Assembly (NCBI RefSeq): GCF_025673445.1
Contig: NZ_JAOVQN010000021.1
Span: forward strand, 17,312 to 81,311
DNA: 64,000 nucleotides
Direction: 5' to 3'
From: Ruegeria_B marisflavi
GTDB taxonomy: Bacteria > Pseudomonadota > Alphaproteobacteria > Rhodobacterales > Rhodobacteraceae
Below are positions 30,301 through 39,272 of this stretch, piece after piece (positions within the stretch are counted from its first letter, which is position 1; the number at the start of each line of letters is the position of its first letter). The position numbers were made by a program, and so were the translations under genes. The notes beneath the pieces were generated by a model that worked only from the letters and a program-made list of their open reading frames with translations, was not told the DNA's origin and made no database searches.

Positions 30301-30381
30301 CCCCCGCTTGAGTTTTCATTGAAAGCGCTCCGCTCCGCCTTGCGGCGGGCAAGATTTCTGCGATCCGCCGAAGAGGGTAAA

Positions 30382-31566
30382 ATGCCGGTTCTGCGACTCC
30401 TCCTCTGTCTTATCTGCCTCGCCCTGCCTGCCTGGGCACAAGAGCAAGCAACCCCCGACCGATCTGCCACCGGTGGCGCCACCACGCTGGAGGATATTCT
30501 GGCCCGTCAGCGTGGGGAAAAGGTCGATCCGACCTATCGCTCCAGTGAAACCGGAAGCCAGGAGTCGCCCTATGAGGCCCAGCTCGGCATTCGTGGAGGC
30601 GCCTCGGACAGCGACATCTACCGCGCCCTGCGCTATGGTTCGGCCGACGTGACCGTCTCGGCCCGAGGGCCTGCGGCGGACGTCATCATCCAAGACAGCG
30701 GCATGTGGTGGGTGACTTTCCGTGCGGGTCTGCTGCGCGAGTATGGGACCTATGCCCTGGGTGGTATGGTTGTCGTTCTGGTGCTGTTCTACCTGCTTCG
30801 CGGCAAGATCCGCATCGACGGCGAAAAGACCGGTCGGACAGTCACACGCTTCACGGATTTCGAGCGCTTTGGCCACTGGCTGTTCGCCGGATCCTTTCTT
30901 GTGCTGGCGGTATCGGGCTTGATCACCCTTTATGGTCGTGACTTCCTGATCCCCCTGATTGGCAAGGAGGCCTTTGCGACCGTCGCGCTGGCCTGCAAGT
31001 GGCTGCACAATAATATCGCCTGGGCCTTCATGCTGGGATTGGTGATCGTCACTCTCAACTGGATCGCCCATAACATCCCCAACCGGCACGACCTCAAATG
31101 GCTCGCCGTCGGCGGCGGGCTGTTCAGCAAGGGCAGCCACCCACCGGCCAAGAAGTTCAATGCCGGGCAGAAGATCATCTTCTGGCTCTGCATCCTGCTG
31201 GGCGTGTCCATCTCTCTTTCGGGTCTCTCGCTGCTCTTCCCGTTTGAAATGCCGATGTTCGCCAAGACCTTTGCGCTGGCCAACGCTACCGGTCTGCCGC
31301 AGATGATGGGCCTGACGCTCTCTGAAACAATGGGCCCGCATCAAGAGATGCAGTTCGCCCAGCTCTGGCACATCATCGTGGCCTTTGCCTTCATCACCAT
31401 CATCATTGCCCATATTTATCTTGGTTCGGTGGGTATGGAAGGCGCCTTTGACGCGATGGGGACCGGCGAAGTCGAAGAACAATGGGCCCGTGAACACCAT
31501 TCGCTGTGGCTGGACGAGGTCAAATCGGCCGAAGCCACCCAGGGAAAGCCCACACCGGCCGAATGA
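30382..31566 (+). CDS. Formate dehydrogenase gamma subunit (cytochrome b556 type)
   Basis: The membrane heme b subunit passing formate electrons to quinone. The 394-residue protein has a Sec signal (MPVLRLLLCLICLALPAWAQ), a periplasmic segment of about 100 residues, a first membrane helix near 125-145, and the four-helix FdnI-type core with candidate heme histidines (FERFGHWLFAG, CKWLHNNIAWAF, QLWHIIVAF, IAHIYLG). I chose the ATG at 30382, which follows GAGGG; a TTG at 30319 is possible but poor. The extra N-terminal domain is common in FDH3-type gammas. Confidence 0.9.
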   Translation: MPVLRLLLCLICLALPAWAQEQATPDRSATGGATTLEDILARQRGEKVDPTYRSSETGSQESPYEAQLGIRGGASDSDIYRALRYGSADVTVSARGPAADVIIQDSGMWWVTFRAGLLREYGTYALGGMVVVLVLFYLLRGKIRIDGEKTGRTVTRFTDFERFGHWLFAGSFLVLAVSGLITLYGRDFLIPLIGKEAFATVALACKWLHNNIAWAFMLGLVIVTLNWIAHNIPNRHDLKWLAVGGGLFSKGSHPPAKKFNAGQKIIFWLCILLGVSISLSGLSLLFPFEMPMFAKTFALANATGLPQMMGLTLSETMGPHQEMQFAQLWHIIVAFAFITIIIAHIYLGSVGMEGAFDAMGTGEVEEQWAREHHSLWLDEVKSAEATQGKPTPAE

Positions 31567-32834
31567 TGCGGGCGCTGGCGCTGGCGATGATCCTGCTGCC
31601 CGCAACCGCGGCGGCAGAGTTCTTTACCCTCAAGGGGCACGGCGGCCCGATCATGGGCATCGCTACCGCCCCTGACGGGCGCATCGCCACCGCCAGTTTC
31701 GACAATTCCGTGGGTCTGTGGACCGGGACACAGGCCAACTGGCTGGAGGGGCATGAGGCAGCGGTCAACGCGGTCGCGTTCAATGGCACCGCGCTCTATT
31801 CGGTCAGTGACGACTTTACCCTGCGCCGCTGGCCGGGTGGCGGCATTGCCGGCCAGCACAAGGGCAAGATCGTAGGCGTGGCGCTGTCCGAAACCCACGT
31901 GGCTACCGCCAGTTGGGACGGAACCATCGGCCTCTGGCCGCAAGACGGTACAACGAGCCACTTGCTGGGTCCGACCGGGGCAGGAGTGAACGCGGTCGCC
32001 TTCAGCGCTGACGGTTCCCACCTCTATTCTGCCGGCATGGACGGCGTGCTGCGGCTATGGGATGTGAGCAGCGGACAGGAAATCCGCCAGGTTATCCGCC
32101 ACGGCTTTGGAATCAACGAGATCGTGCTGAATGAAAGCGACGGCTGGCTAGCCTATGGCGCAGTAGACGGTGTGACCCGCATTCTGGATCTCGAAACCGG
32201 GGCGGAACGTGACTTCACCCTGGATCGCCGCCCCATCCTGGCCCTGGCGCTGAGCCCAGACCGCCGTCACCTCGCCGTCGGAGATGGAGAAGGTTACATC
32301 ATGGTGATCGACACGTCAGCATGGCGTATCGCTCGGGACTTCCGCGCCACGCTGAACGGACCGGTCTGGGCGCTGGCCTTCTCCGCTGATGGCAAGAACA
32401 TCCACGCAGGCGGTATTGCCGACACCATGTACAGCTGGCCCATCGATTCACTGGACGAACATGGCAAGATGGCGGAAACGGACCGTAGTTTCCTGAAAGA
32501 CCCGGACCAGATGGAGAATGGCGAACGTCAGTTCGCGCGCAAATGCTCGATCTGCCATGCATTGACGCCCGAAGGCGGGCGCAAGGCCGGCCCAACGCTT
32601 TTTGGTATATTTGGTCGCCCTGCCGGCACCCTGCCCGGCTACCTGTATTCGGATACGCTGAAAGAATCGGATATCGTCTGGACCGACGAAACGATCAATT
32701 TGCTTTTCGACCTCGGCCCGGACCATTACATTCCGGGATCAAAGATGCCGATGCAGAGGATCACCGAAGCGCAGGACCGCGCCGATCTGGTCACCTACCT
32801 GCATCGGGCCACTCAAGTGGAGAACCAGAAATGA
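31563..32834 (+). CDS. Periplasmic WD40-repeat protein fused to cytochrome c
   Basis: A 423-residue secreted protein overlapping the gamma gene by ATGA. A Sec signal (about 1-18) is followed by roughly seven WD40-like repeats (for example GHGGPIMGIATAPDGRIATAS and AVAFSADGSHLYSAGMDGVLRLWD) forming a propeller (about 20-300), then a class I cytochrome c with heme site CSICH at 328-332 and a likely Met ligand in GSKMPMQRI. It is probably a periplasmic electron acceptor or docking factor for FDH. Confidence 0.87.
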   Translation: MMRALALAMILLPATAAAEFFTLKGHGGPIMGIATAPDGRIATASFDNSVGLWTGTQANWLEGHEAAVNAVAFNGTALYSVSDDFTLRRWPGGGIAGQHKGKIVGVALSETHVATASWDGTIGLWPQDGTTSHLLGPTGAGVNAVAFSADGSHLYSAGMDGVLRLWDVSSGQEIRQVIRHGFGINEIVLNESDGWLAYGAVDGVTRILDLETGAERDFTLDRRPILALALSPDRRHLAVGDGEGYIMVIDTSAWRIARDFRATLNGPVWALAFSADGKNIHAGGIADTMYSWPIDSLDEHGKMAETDRSFLKDPDQMENGERQFARKCSICHALTPEGGRKAGPTLFGIFGRPAGTLPGYLYSDTLKESDIVWTDETINLLFDLGPDHYIPGSKMPMQRITEAQDRADLVTYLHRATQVENQK

Positions 32835-32956
32835 AAGCCTTTCTGAGCGCTGTTGTCATGATGATCGTCGTGACCGTGGCCGCCCCCTATGCGCTGAACC
32901 AGTTCGGCTTTTCCGCGGCCGACCGGGCCACTGGCAACGACGTACGCCTCGACTGA
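32831..32956 (+). CDS. 41-residue single-pass membrane protein
   Basis: Starts MKAFLSAVVMMIVVTVAAPYA; one hydrophobic segment (about 4-20) and a short polar tail (NQFGFSAADRATGNDVRLD). It overlaps the WD40-cytochrome gene by ATGA and its stop abuts the next gene, so it is very likely translated. No family was recognised. It may anchor or tag the WD40-cytochrome or the FDH complex. Confidence 0.75.
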   Translation: MKAFLSAVVMMIVVTVAAPYALNQFGFSAADRATGNDVRLD

Positions 32957-33829
32957 ATGCCCGAGTACCTGACCACCCGCGAGCTTGCCGATCTGCTTCG
33001 GATCGGCGAGCGAAAGGCTTACGACCTTGCCTCTTCGGGTGAGATTCCGCATGTGCGCGCCATGGGCAAACTGCTGTTTCCCCGAGCCGAGATCCTGGTT
33101 TGGCTGAACGCTTCCCACGCCGGACCGCAGGTGGCGGAACCTCCACTACCACCGATTCTGGCCGGCAGTCACGACCCGCTGCTCGACTGGGCGCTGCGCG
33201 AAAGCGGATCGGGCCTGGCAACCTATTACGATGGGTCTTTCGATGGGCTCGACCGGCTAAAGGCCCGCAACGCACAAGCAGCCGCACTGCACATTCGCGA
33301 GGAAAACGGTTTCAATGTCGAAACCCTTGCCGAAACCATGGGCGAGGCGCCGGTGGTCCTGATCGAGATCACCCGCCGCAGCCGTGGCCTGTTGTTGACG
33401 CCAGAGGTCAAAGGTGTTGCTGGATTCGGCGATTTGCGCGGCCGAAAGGTCGCGATGCGCCAGGACAGTGCGGCCAGCCAACACTTGTTTTGTGCCGAAC
33501 TCTCGGCTTGCGGCCTGACGATGGACGATATCAACCCACTTGAGAACCGCGCCCGCACCGAAGAAGACCTTGCCGTTCTGCTCCAGACCGGCAAGGCCGA
33601 GGTGGGCTTTGGCCTGGGCGCGCTGGCTGCGTCGCATGGGCTGATCTTCATCCCTACCCATGAAGAACGATTTGATCTGGCGATCTGGCGCCGCGCCGCG
33701 TTTGATCCGCCGATGCAGCGTCTTATGCAGTTCTTGCGGTCACCAGATTTTGCAGCGCGGGCCGCCGAACTTGGCGGGTATGACATCTCCGGGCTTGGGA
33801 CAGTCCACCGGAACAGCGCGTCTGGCTGA
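32957..33829 (+). CDS. HTH regulator with periplasmic-binding-fold domain (PBP_like)
   Basis: A 290-residue cytoplasmic protein. An excisionase/MerR-like helix-turn-helix (about 1-55: LTTRELADLLRIGERKAYDL) precedes a PBP_like domain (about 65-280) of the kind used to sense oxyanions. It starts directly after the 41-residue gene stop. Divergent tupBCA lies next to it, so a molybdate/tungstate-sensing repressor of the locus is the favoured guess. Ligand and DNA target are unproven. Confidence 0.8.
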   Translation: MPEYLTTRELADLLRIGERKAYDLASSGEIPHVRAMGKLLFPRAEILVWLNASHAGPQVAEPPLPPILAGSHDPLLDWALRESGSGLATYYDGSFDGLDRLKARNAQAAALHIREENGFNVETLAETMGEAPVVLIEITRRSRGLLLTPEVKGVAGFGDLRGRKVAMRQDSAASQHLFCAELSACGLTMDDINPLENRARTEEDLAVLLQTGKAEVGFGLGALAASHGLIFIPTHEERFDLAIWRRAAFDPPMQRLMQFLRSPDFAARAAELGGYDISGLGTVHRNSASG

Positions 33830-33844
33830 CGCGCGGCTCCAGCC

Positions 33845-33871
33845 TTTTCATTTCGCGGAAGTACTCCCGCC
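33845..33871. repeat. Short gene-end repeat element, second copy
   Basis: TTTTCATTTCGCGGAAGTAC, then TCCCGCC, is the inverse relative of the element at 22328-22355 (there CCCGGAATATTTGCAACGAAATGAAG). It lies between the regulator gene and the tupA terminator. Confidence 0.45.
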
Positions 33872-33892
33872 GGAGGCAGAATTTTTTTGACG

Positions 33893-33912
33893 AAAAACTC
33901 GCGCTCCGCGCG
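33893..33912 (-). terminator. Rho-independent terminator after tupA
   Basis: On the minus strand CGCGC-GGA-GCGCG (33900-33912) is followed by AGTTTTT, seven bases past the tupA stop. The stem is only five pairs. Confidence 0.65.
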
Positions 33913-33918
33913 GTCTTC

Positions 33919-34737
33919 TTACCTGGCGTTGGGAAAGAACAGTTGCTGCCCGTCCAGTGTAAAGGATGCGATCGCAGCTTGGCCGTCTGACCCGATCAGC
34001 CAGTCGATAAACATTTGACCGGCTTTTGCCTTTACGCCCGGGTGCTTCTCCGGGTTGACCAGGATCACGCCATACTGGTTGAAAAGTCGCGTGTCGCCTT
34101 CGACCATGATCTCAAGGTCGCCTTTGTTGGCAAAGGCGATCCAGGTCGCGCGGTCGGTCAGCGCATAGGCACCCATGCCGGCGGCCAGGTTCAGCGTTGC
34201 GCCCATCCCCGATCCGGTTTCGCGATACCAGCCGCCCGAAGCGGCGGCGACATCCACGCCGGCGGATGTCCAGTGGCGCAGTTCCGCCTTGTGCGTACCG
34301 CTGTCATCGCCGCGCGAGGCAAAGGGCGCCTGCGCCTTGGCGATGACGGTCATCGCAGCGACCACATCCGCCCCCCCCTTGATACCTGCCTGATCCGCTG
34401 CCGGGCCCACCAGCACGAAATCGTTGTACATCACGTCGAACCGTTGAACGCCCCAGCCTTCGGCCACGAATTTCTCTTCCGCCGCTTTTGCATGCACCAA
34501 CAACACGTCTCCATCGCCATTGGTCGCATTCTTGATCGCCTGACCGGTCCCAACGGCGACGACCCGCACCTCGATCCCGCTTTCCGCCTCGAACGCGGGA
34601 AGGATATGGTCGAGAAGCCCCGAGTTCTGCGTCGACGTGGTGGACTGGACCACGATGAACTCTTCGGCCGCTAGTGCGGTCCCTGCCCCAACGATGGCCA
34701 GCGCAACAGCGCAGGCCTTGATCCATGTTTCGAACAT
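33919..34737 (-). CDS. tupA: Tungstate ABC transporter substrate-binding protein
   Basis: A 272-residue periplasmic binding protein with a Sec signal (about 1-23). The oxyanion-binding start VVQSTTSTQNSGLLDHILPAF matches TupA rather than ModA or sulfate-binding proteins. The C-terminal part is the expected second lobe with DWLIGSDGQAAIASF. It is last in tupB-tupC-tupA. Start follows GGAGAGAACTCG. Tungstate is the usual ligand; molybdate cannot be excluded from sequence. Confidence 0.9.
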   Translation of the reverse strand: MFETWIKACAVALAIVGAGTALAAEEFIVVQSTTSTQNSGLLDHILPAFEAESGIEVRVVAVGTGQAIKNATNGDGDVLLVHAKAAEEKFVAEGWGVQRFDVMYNDFVLVGPAADQAGIKGGADVVAAMTVIAKAQAPFASRGDDSGTHKAELRHWTSAGVDVAAASGGWYRETGSGMGATLNLAAGMGAYALTDRATWIAFANKGDLEIMVEGDTRLFNQYGVILVNPEKHPGVKAKAGQMFIDWLIGSDGQAAIASFTLDGQQLFFPNAR

Positions 34738-34756
34738 CGAGTTCTCTCCGTCTTGT

Positions 34757-35491
34757 TCAGAAAATCAGGTCGCCAGCTAGAAAGCGTCGGACCGTTCCAT
34801 GCGTTGCATCGCCGAACACACGTTCCGCGTCCCCGTGTTCGGCCACCTGACCGCCGATCATCACAACCACGTCCCGCGCCAGACGCCTAGCCTGCCCGAT
34901 GTCATGGGTCACCATAACGATGCGCACCCCCTGGGCGCTGGCACGCATCACCAGGGCCTCGATCGCCTGGGTGGCTCCGGGGTCGAGCGCACTGGTCGGT
35001 TCGTCCAGGAACAGTACATCCGGCTCGGTCGCCAGCGCCCTGAGGATCGCAAGGCGCTGAGCCTCGCCCCCCGACAGCGATCGCGCCCATTGCCGCTCCC
35101 GTCCGCTCAATCCGCCTGTTGCCAGTAAATCGGCGATCCGCTCTCGCCGCGCGGAGCGCGACAAACCCCTTCTTCGCAGCACAAAGTCGAGATTGGCCGC
35201 CACCGAGCGGCGCAACAGGACCGGGCGCTGAAAGACCATCGCCTGCCGCATTCGCTGGATTTTGTTCAACGGCACCCCGTCCTGACACACCTGCCCCGTA
35301 TCCGCGCGGATTAGCCCGTGCAAGCAGCGCAACAGCAGGCTCTTTCCGGCACCGTTCGGCCCCAGGATCACCGTCGGCCCCGGTCCGCCCAACCGCAGAT
35401 GCGCAATGTCCAGAAGGAGTTTGTCGCCGCGTACCAAGCGCAGGCCCGTGGCTTCGATCAGCACACCATGTCCTCCGCAGAAATCACGCAT
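34757..35491 (-). CDS. tupC: Tungstate ABC transporter ATP-binding protein
   Basis: A 244-residue ABC ATPase with Walker A GPNGAGKS, signature LSGGEAQRLA and Walker B VLFLDEPTS, then the switch histidine in MVTHD. It overlaps tupB by eight bases and precedes tupA by 19. It powers the tungstate importer. Confidence 0.9.
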   Translation of the reverse strand: MRDFCGGHGVLIEATGLRLVRGDKLLLDIAHLRLGGPGPTVILGPNGAGKSLLLRCLHGLIRADTGQVCQDGVPLNKIQRMRQAMVFQRPVLLRRSVAANLDFVLRRRGLSRSARRERIADLLATGGLSGRERQWARSLSGGEAQRLAILRALATEPDVLFLDEPTSALDPGATQAIEALVMRASAQGVRIVMVTHDIGQARRLARDVVVMIGGQVAEHGDAERVFGDATHGTVRRFLAGDLIF

Positions 35492-36200
35492 GCCGGACCT
35501 CGTCCTGCGCTTCGGACCGCTGCCCGAGCAGGCTGACCATCGCGTTTACAGTGACTGCAATGGCGATCAAGACTGTCCCCAGCGCCAAAGCCAGCGCCAG
35601 GTTTCCCTTTGAGGTCTCCAGCGCGATTGTCGTGGTCATCACCCGGGTGACGTGGTTGATATTGCCGCCGACGATGATCACCGCGCCGACCTCGGCAATG
35701 GCACGCCCAAAACCGGCCAGCAACGCGGTCAGCAGCGCCACCCGGCCGTCCCACAACAGGACCGGAACCGTGGCCAGCCGCGAAAGGCCCAGACTGCGCA
35801 TCTGCTCGGCATATTCGGCATCCAGCATCTCGATCACCTGTCGGGTCAGAGCGGCGATGATCGGGGTGACCAAAACCACCTGCGCGACGATCATCGCAGT
35901 CGGAGTGTAAAGCAGCTGCAACACCCCAAGCGGGCCCGAGCGCGACAGCATCAGATAGACAAGCAGCCCCACCACCACCGGCGGCAGCCCCATCAGCGCA
36001 TTGACCAATACCACCAGCGCACGGCGGCCCGAAAACCGACCCACCGCCAGCGCAGCGCCCAGCGGCATGCCGATCAGAGCCGCAAACAGAACCGCAAGCA
36101 GCGACACCCGCAGCGACAACCCGACAATGCCTAGCAATTCGGAATCGCCAGTCAGAATCAGGGCAAAGGCAGCTTGCATTTCTTGCGCAAAATTCTGCAT
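35484..36200 (-). CDS. tupB: Tungstate ABC transporter permease
   Basis: A 238-residue permease with about five or six membrane segments and the cytoplasmic coupling loop EQMRSLGLSRLATVPVLLWDG. It heads the tup operon, and begins 7 bases after AGAGAAG. The gene order permease-ATPase-binding protein is as in known tup operons, though the order is reversed in some. Its promoter holds the palindrome at 36211-36221. Confidence 0.9.
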   Translation of the reverse strand: MQNFAQEMQAAFALILTGDSELLGIVGLSLRVSLLAVLFAALIGMPLGAALAVGRFSGRRALVVLVNALMGLPPVVVGLLVYLMLSRSGPLGVLQLLYTPTAMIVAQVVLVTPIIAALTRQVIEMLDAEYAEQMRSLGLSRLATVPVLLWDGRVALLTALLAGFGRAIAEVGAVIIVGGNINHVTRVMTTTIALETSKGNLALALALGTVLIAIAVTVNAMVSLLGQRSEAQDEVRHA

Positions 36201-36210
36201 TATCTTCTCT

Positions 36211-36221
36211 GATATGCTATC
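36211..36221 (-). promoter_or_regulatory. Palindrome GATATGCTATC upstream of tupB
   Basis: GATA-TGC-TATC is a perfect short palindrome 11 bases upstream of the tupB start, close to where RNA polymerase or a repressor would bind. GATA/TATC arms, at another spacing, also occur in the FDH promoter region (24482-24500). It is a candidate site for a tungstate/molybdate regulator. Confidence 0.35.
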
Positions 36222-36305
36222 TCACTGTTCTCAGGCGCATGAATTTCAACTAAATGCGTACCACGCTTCGCCTCGGCGTCTCAAACAAAACCGACATTTG
36301 GACAG

Positions 36306-36334
36306 GAAAAAGCGCGGTCCCAAAGGGACCGCGC
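36306..36334 (-). terminator. Rho-independent terminator after the ABC binding-protein gene
   Basis: GCGCGGTCCC (36312-36321) pairs with GGGACCGCGC (36325-36334) around AAA, and on the minus strand five Ts follow. It ends the importer operon. Confidence 0.9.
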
Positions 36335-36369
36335 CAACCGGGTAAATCCCCGACGTAGGGCCTCAAGCG

Positions 36370-37356
36370 TTACTTCAGCGCCGCATCGGTGATCTCGTGC
36401 GTCCAGGCGCCCTCGGGCGCCTTGGTGATCACCGGGTCAGAGCCGCCAGCCAGCAGTGTGGCAACCGTACGGTCGAAATCGGCCGGATCCAGCGCGCCGT
36501 TCGAGCCGGCGGTCAGCTTGGCGATCTCGCCCATCATGCGGACCTGATGCGCCTCGGTCTGGGCGCCGGTGGCGTCATTGTCCAGAACGATGCCCGCGGC
36601 CTCGTCCGGGTTGGCCTCGGCATATTTCCAGCCCTTCATCGAGGCGCGCACAAAGCGGGTCATCTTGTCCTTGAACGCGTCATCCTTGAGGTTGTCCTCG
36701 AGCACATAGATGCCGTCCTCCAGCGTGGCGACGCCCATGTCCTCGTATTTGAAGGTGACCAGCTCGTCCTCGCTTACACCGGCATCCAGCACCTGACCGT
36801 ATTCGTTATAGGTCATGGTCGAGATGCAGTCGGCCTGACGCTGAAGCAGCGGATCGACGTTGAAACCCTGTTTCAGCACGGTCACCCCGTCGGCGCCACC
36901 ATCGGTGCTGATCCCCTCCTGGCTCATCCAGCTGAGGAACGGGTATTCATTGCCAAAGAACCAGACGCCGATGGTCTTGCCCTTGAAATCCTGCGGTCCG
37001 GTAATGCCGGTATCCTTCCAGCAGGTCAGCATCAGGCCCGAAGTTTTGAAGGGCTGCGCGATATTCACCACCGGCAGGCCCTTTTCCCGCGCCGCCAGTG
37101 CCGAGGGCATCCAGTTCAGCATCGCATCGGCGCCACCACCGGCCAGCACCTGCGGCGGGGCGATATCGGGGCCGCCGGGCAGGATGGTCACATCCAGCCC
37201 CTCTTCGTCATAGAATCCCTTGTCCAGCGCCACGTAATAGCCAGCGAACTGTGCCTGGGTCACCCATTGCAGTTGCAGCTTGACCTCGTCGGCCGCCAGA
37301 GCCGGGCCAGCGGCCAGGGCCAGGGCAAGCGCCGCGCCATTCAACAGTTTCTTCAT
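36370..37356 (-). CDS. ABC transporter binding protein, NMT1/THI5 type
   Basis: A 328-residue periplasmic protein with a Sec signal (about 1-22) and the family opening LQLQWVTQAQFAGYYVALDKGFYD. Members bind pyrimidine-like compounds (thiamine precursors, riboflavin) among others. Last in an ABC operon beside reductive pyrimidine genes, so uptake of uracil, thymine or a pyrimidine derivative is likely but not shown. Start follows AAGGAGTGAAATC. Confidence 0.88.
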   Translation of the reverse strand: MKKLLNGAALALALAAGPALAADEVKLQLQWVTQAQFAGYYVALDKGFYDEEGLDVTILPGGPDIAPPQVLAGGGADAMLNWMPSALAAREKGLPVVNIAQPFKTSGLMLTCWKDTGITGPQDFKGKTIGVWFFGNEYPFLSWMSQEGISTDGGADGVTVLKQGFNVDPLLQRQADCISTMTYNEYGQVLDAGVSEDELVTFKYEDMGVATLEDGIYVLEDNLKDDAFKDKMTRFVRASMKGWKYAEANPDEAAGIVLDNDATGAQTEAHQVRMMGEIAKLTAGSNGALDPADFDRTVATLLAGGSDPVITKAPEGAWTHEITDAALK

Positions 37357-37428
37357 GATTTCACTCCTTGTTGGTTGTTCAATTCTGTGCCCCGGTTCGG
37401 TCCGGGATCTTGTCGCATATCTGTCAGC

Positions 37429-38274
37429 CTAGCGTCTCTGCGAAGGGTGCCAAAAGGTGACATGATGTTCGATCAATGCCACCAACCCATAGAACAGCGT
37501 TCCCGCCAGCGCCGCCACAACGATTTCGGCCCAGACCATGTCCAGGGCCAGTTGCCCGACACTGGTCGAGATGCGGAACCCCATGCCCAGTGTCGGCGAG
37601 CCGAAGAATTCGGCCACGATTGCCCCGATCAGCGCCAACGTGGTCGAGATTTTCAAACCGTTGAAGATGAACGGCATCGCGGCAGGTAAACGCAGCTTGA
37701 AGAAACTCTGCCAATAGCTGGCGGCATAAGTCTCCATAAGGTCGCGCTGCATGGCCGTAGTCTCGCGCAGGCCCGCCACTGTATTGACCAGCATGGGAAA
37801 GAACACCATCACCACTACCACGGCGGCCTTCGACTGCCAGTCAAACCCGAACCACATCACCAGGATCGGCGCGGTGCCGACGATGGGCAGGGCCGCCACG
37901 AAATTGCCCACCGGCAACAGGCCCAGCCGCAGGAAATCGGACCGATCCACCGCCACCGCCATCAGAAAGGCTGCACCGCAGCCGATCAGATAACCGCTCA
38001 GCGCCCCCTTGACGAATGTCTGCACGAAATCTGCCCAAAGGATCGGGAGGCTCCCTACAAACCGGGCCGCAATCAGCGACGGCGCGGGCAGGATCACCAG
38101 CGGCACGTTCAATCCGCGCACCACCAGCTCCCACACGATCAGAACGGTTGCACCAAAGATCAATGGAATGGCCAACCTAACGGCCCGGGTGTCGGAATGC
38201 GGCCCTTCGGCAAGCCGAGTGTTGAGCCACCAGCCGAATCCCCAGAGGACAAGAGCAAAGGCAACCAGCGTCAT
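37429..38274 (-). CDS. ABC transporter permease (SsuC/ThiX type) B
   Basis: A 281-residue permease with about six membrane segments and the coupling loop METYAASYWQSFFKLRLPAAMPF. It overlaps the first permease gene by ATGA. Two unequal permeases indicate a heterodimeric channel. The open frame continues to 38541, but only as shadow of the first permease. Confidence 0.9.
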   Translation of the reverse strand: MTLVAFALVLWGFGWWLNTRLAEGPHSDTRAVRLAIPLIFGATVLIVWELVVRGLNVPLVILPAPSLIAARFVGSLPILWADFVQTFVKGALSGYLIGCGAAFLMAVAVDRSDFLRLGLLPVGNFVAALPIVGTAPILVMWFGFDWQSKAAVVVVMVFFPMLVNTVAGLRETTAMQRDLMETYAASYWQSFFKLRLPAAMPFIFNGLKISTTLALIGAIVAEFFGSPTLGMGFRISTSVGQLALDMVWAEIVVAALAGTLFYGLVALIEHHVTFWHPSQRR

Positions 38275-39188
38275 CAGGCCATCCCCATCCGTTTCAGCAC
38301 CGTTTTCTCGATCAGCCCCAACAGCCCGACCAGGCAGGCCGCCAGGATCGCGGCGCCAAATAGCGCCGACCATATCTGCACGGTCTGGCCATAGTAACTG
38401 CCTGCCAGCAGGCGCGCGCCGAGACCGGAAACCGCACCAGTGGGCAGCTCGCCCACGATAGCACCGACCAGCGAGGCGGCGATACCGATCTTGAGCGAGG
38501 CAAAGAGATAGGGCATCGACGCAGGCAGGCGCAGCTTCCAAAAGGTCTCGCCCTTCGAGGCGCTGTAGGTCCTGAGCAGGTCAAGCTGCATCGCATCGGG
38601 GCTGCGCAGCCCCTTGACCATGCCGACCACGACCGGGAAAAAGCTCAGATAGGCCGAGATCACCGCCTTGGGGATGATCCCCTGAACGCCAACCGAATAG
38701 AGCACCACGATGATCATCGGCGCCAGCGCGATGATCGGGATGGTCTGACTGACAATGGCCCAGGGCATCACCGACATGTCCATGACACGGCTGTGCACGA
38801 TCCCCACCGCCAGCAACACGCCCAAAACAGTGCCGATACCAAAGCCCAAAAGCGTGGCACTCAGCGTTACCCAGCCGTGATAGACAAGGCTGCGCTTCGA
38901 CGTGATCTTCTTCAGAACCGTGGTGTCCCACAGCTCGACCGCCACCTGATGCGGCGCGGGCAGACGGGGACGTTCCTGCGCCCAAGTTGCCGGAACGGCA
39001 AACCCGTTGCGCAATGCCAATGATACGCCCCCCATCTCGCGTCGCGCCGCAGCATCTGGCGGCGCTACCTCCGCCCCCGCGCGTTCGGCCTCGACCAGAA
39101 CGCCTTGCATGTTCATCGGAATGCAGGCGAGATACCAAAGGCCGATCAGCGTCGCGACCACGGTCAAAACAGCCATTATCTGTTTCAT
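38274..39188 (-). CDS. ABC transporter permease (SsuC/ThiX type) A
   Basis: A 304-residue permease, coupling loop LLRTYSASKGETFWKLRLPASMPYL. A periplasmic segment of about 70 residues lies between the first and second membrane helices, absent in permease B. It starts 84 bases after the ATPase gene with GGAGGTGCGCC. Confidence 0.9.
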   Translation of the reverse strand: MKQIMAVLTVVATLIGLWYLACIPMNMQGVLVEAERAGAEVAPPDAAARREMGGVSLALRNGFAVPATWAQERPRLPAPHQVAVELWDTTVLKKITSKRSLVYHGWVTLSATLLGFGIGTVLGVLLAVGIVHSRVMDMSVMPWAIVSQTIPIIALAPMIIVVLYSVGVQGIIPKAVISAYLSFFPVVVGMVKGLRSPDAMQLDLLRTYSASKGETFWKLRLPASMPYLFASLKIGIAASLVGAIVGELPTGAVSGLGARLLAGSYYGQTVQIWSALFGAAILAACLVGLLGLIEKTVLKRMGMA

Positions 39189-39272
39189 GGCGCACCTCCG
39201 GCCCGACCTGTCACGGGCGGAGAAAAGTCATGGGGATTTCTTGTCCACCCCGCCTTGATACTTGAACCCCGC

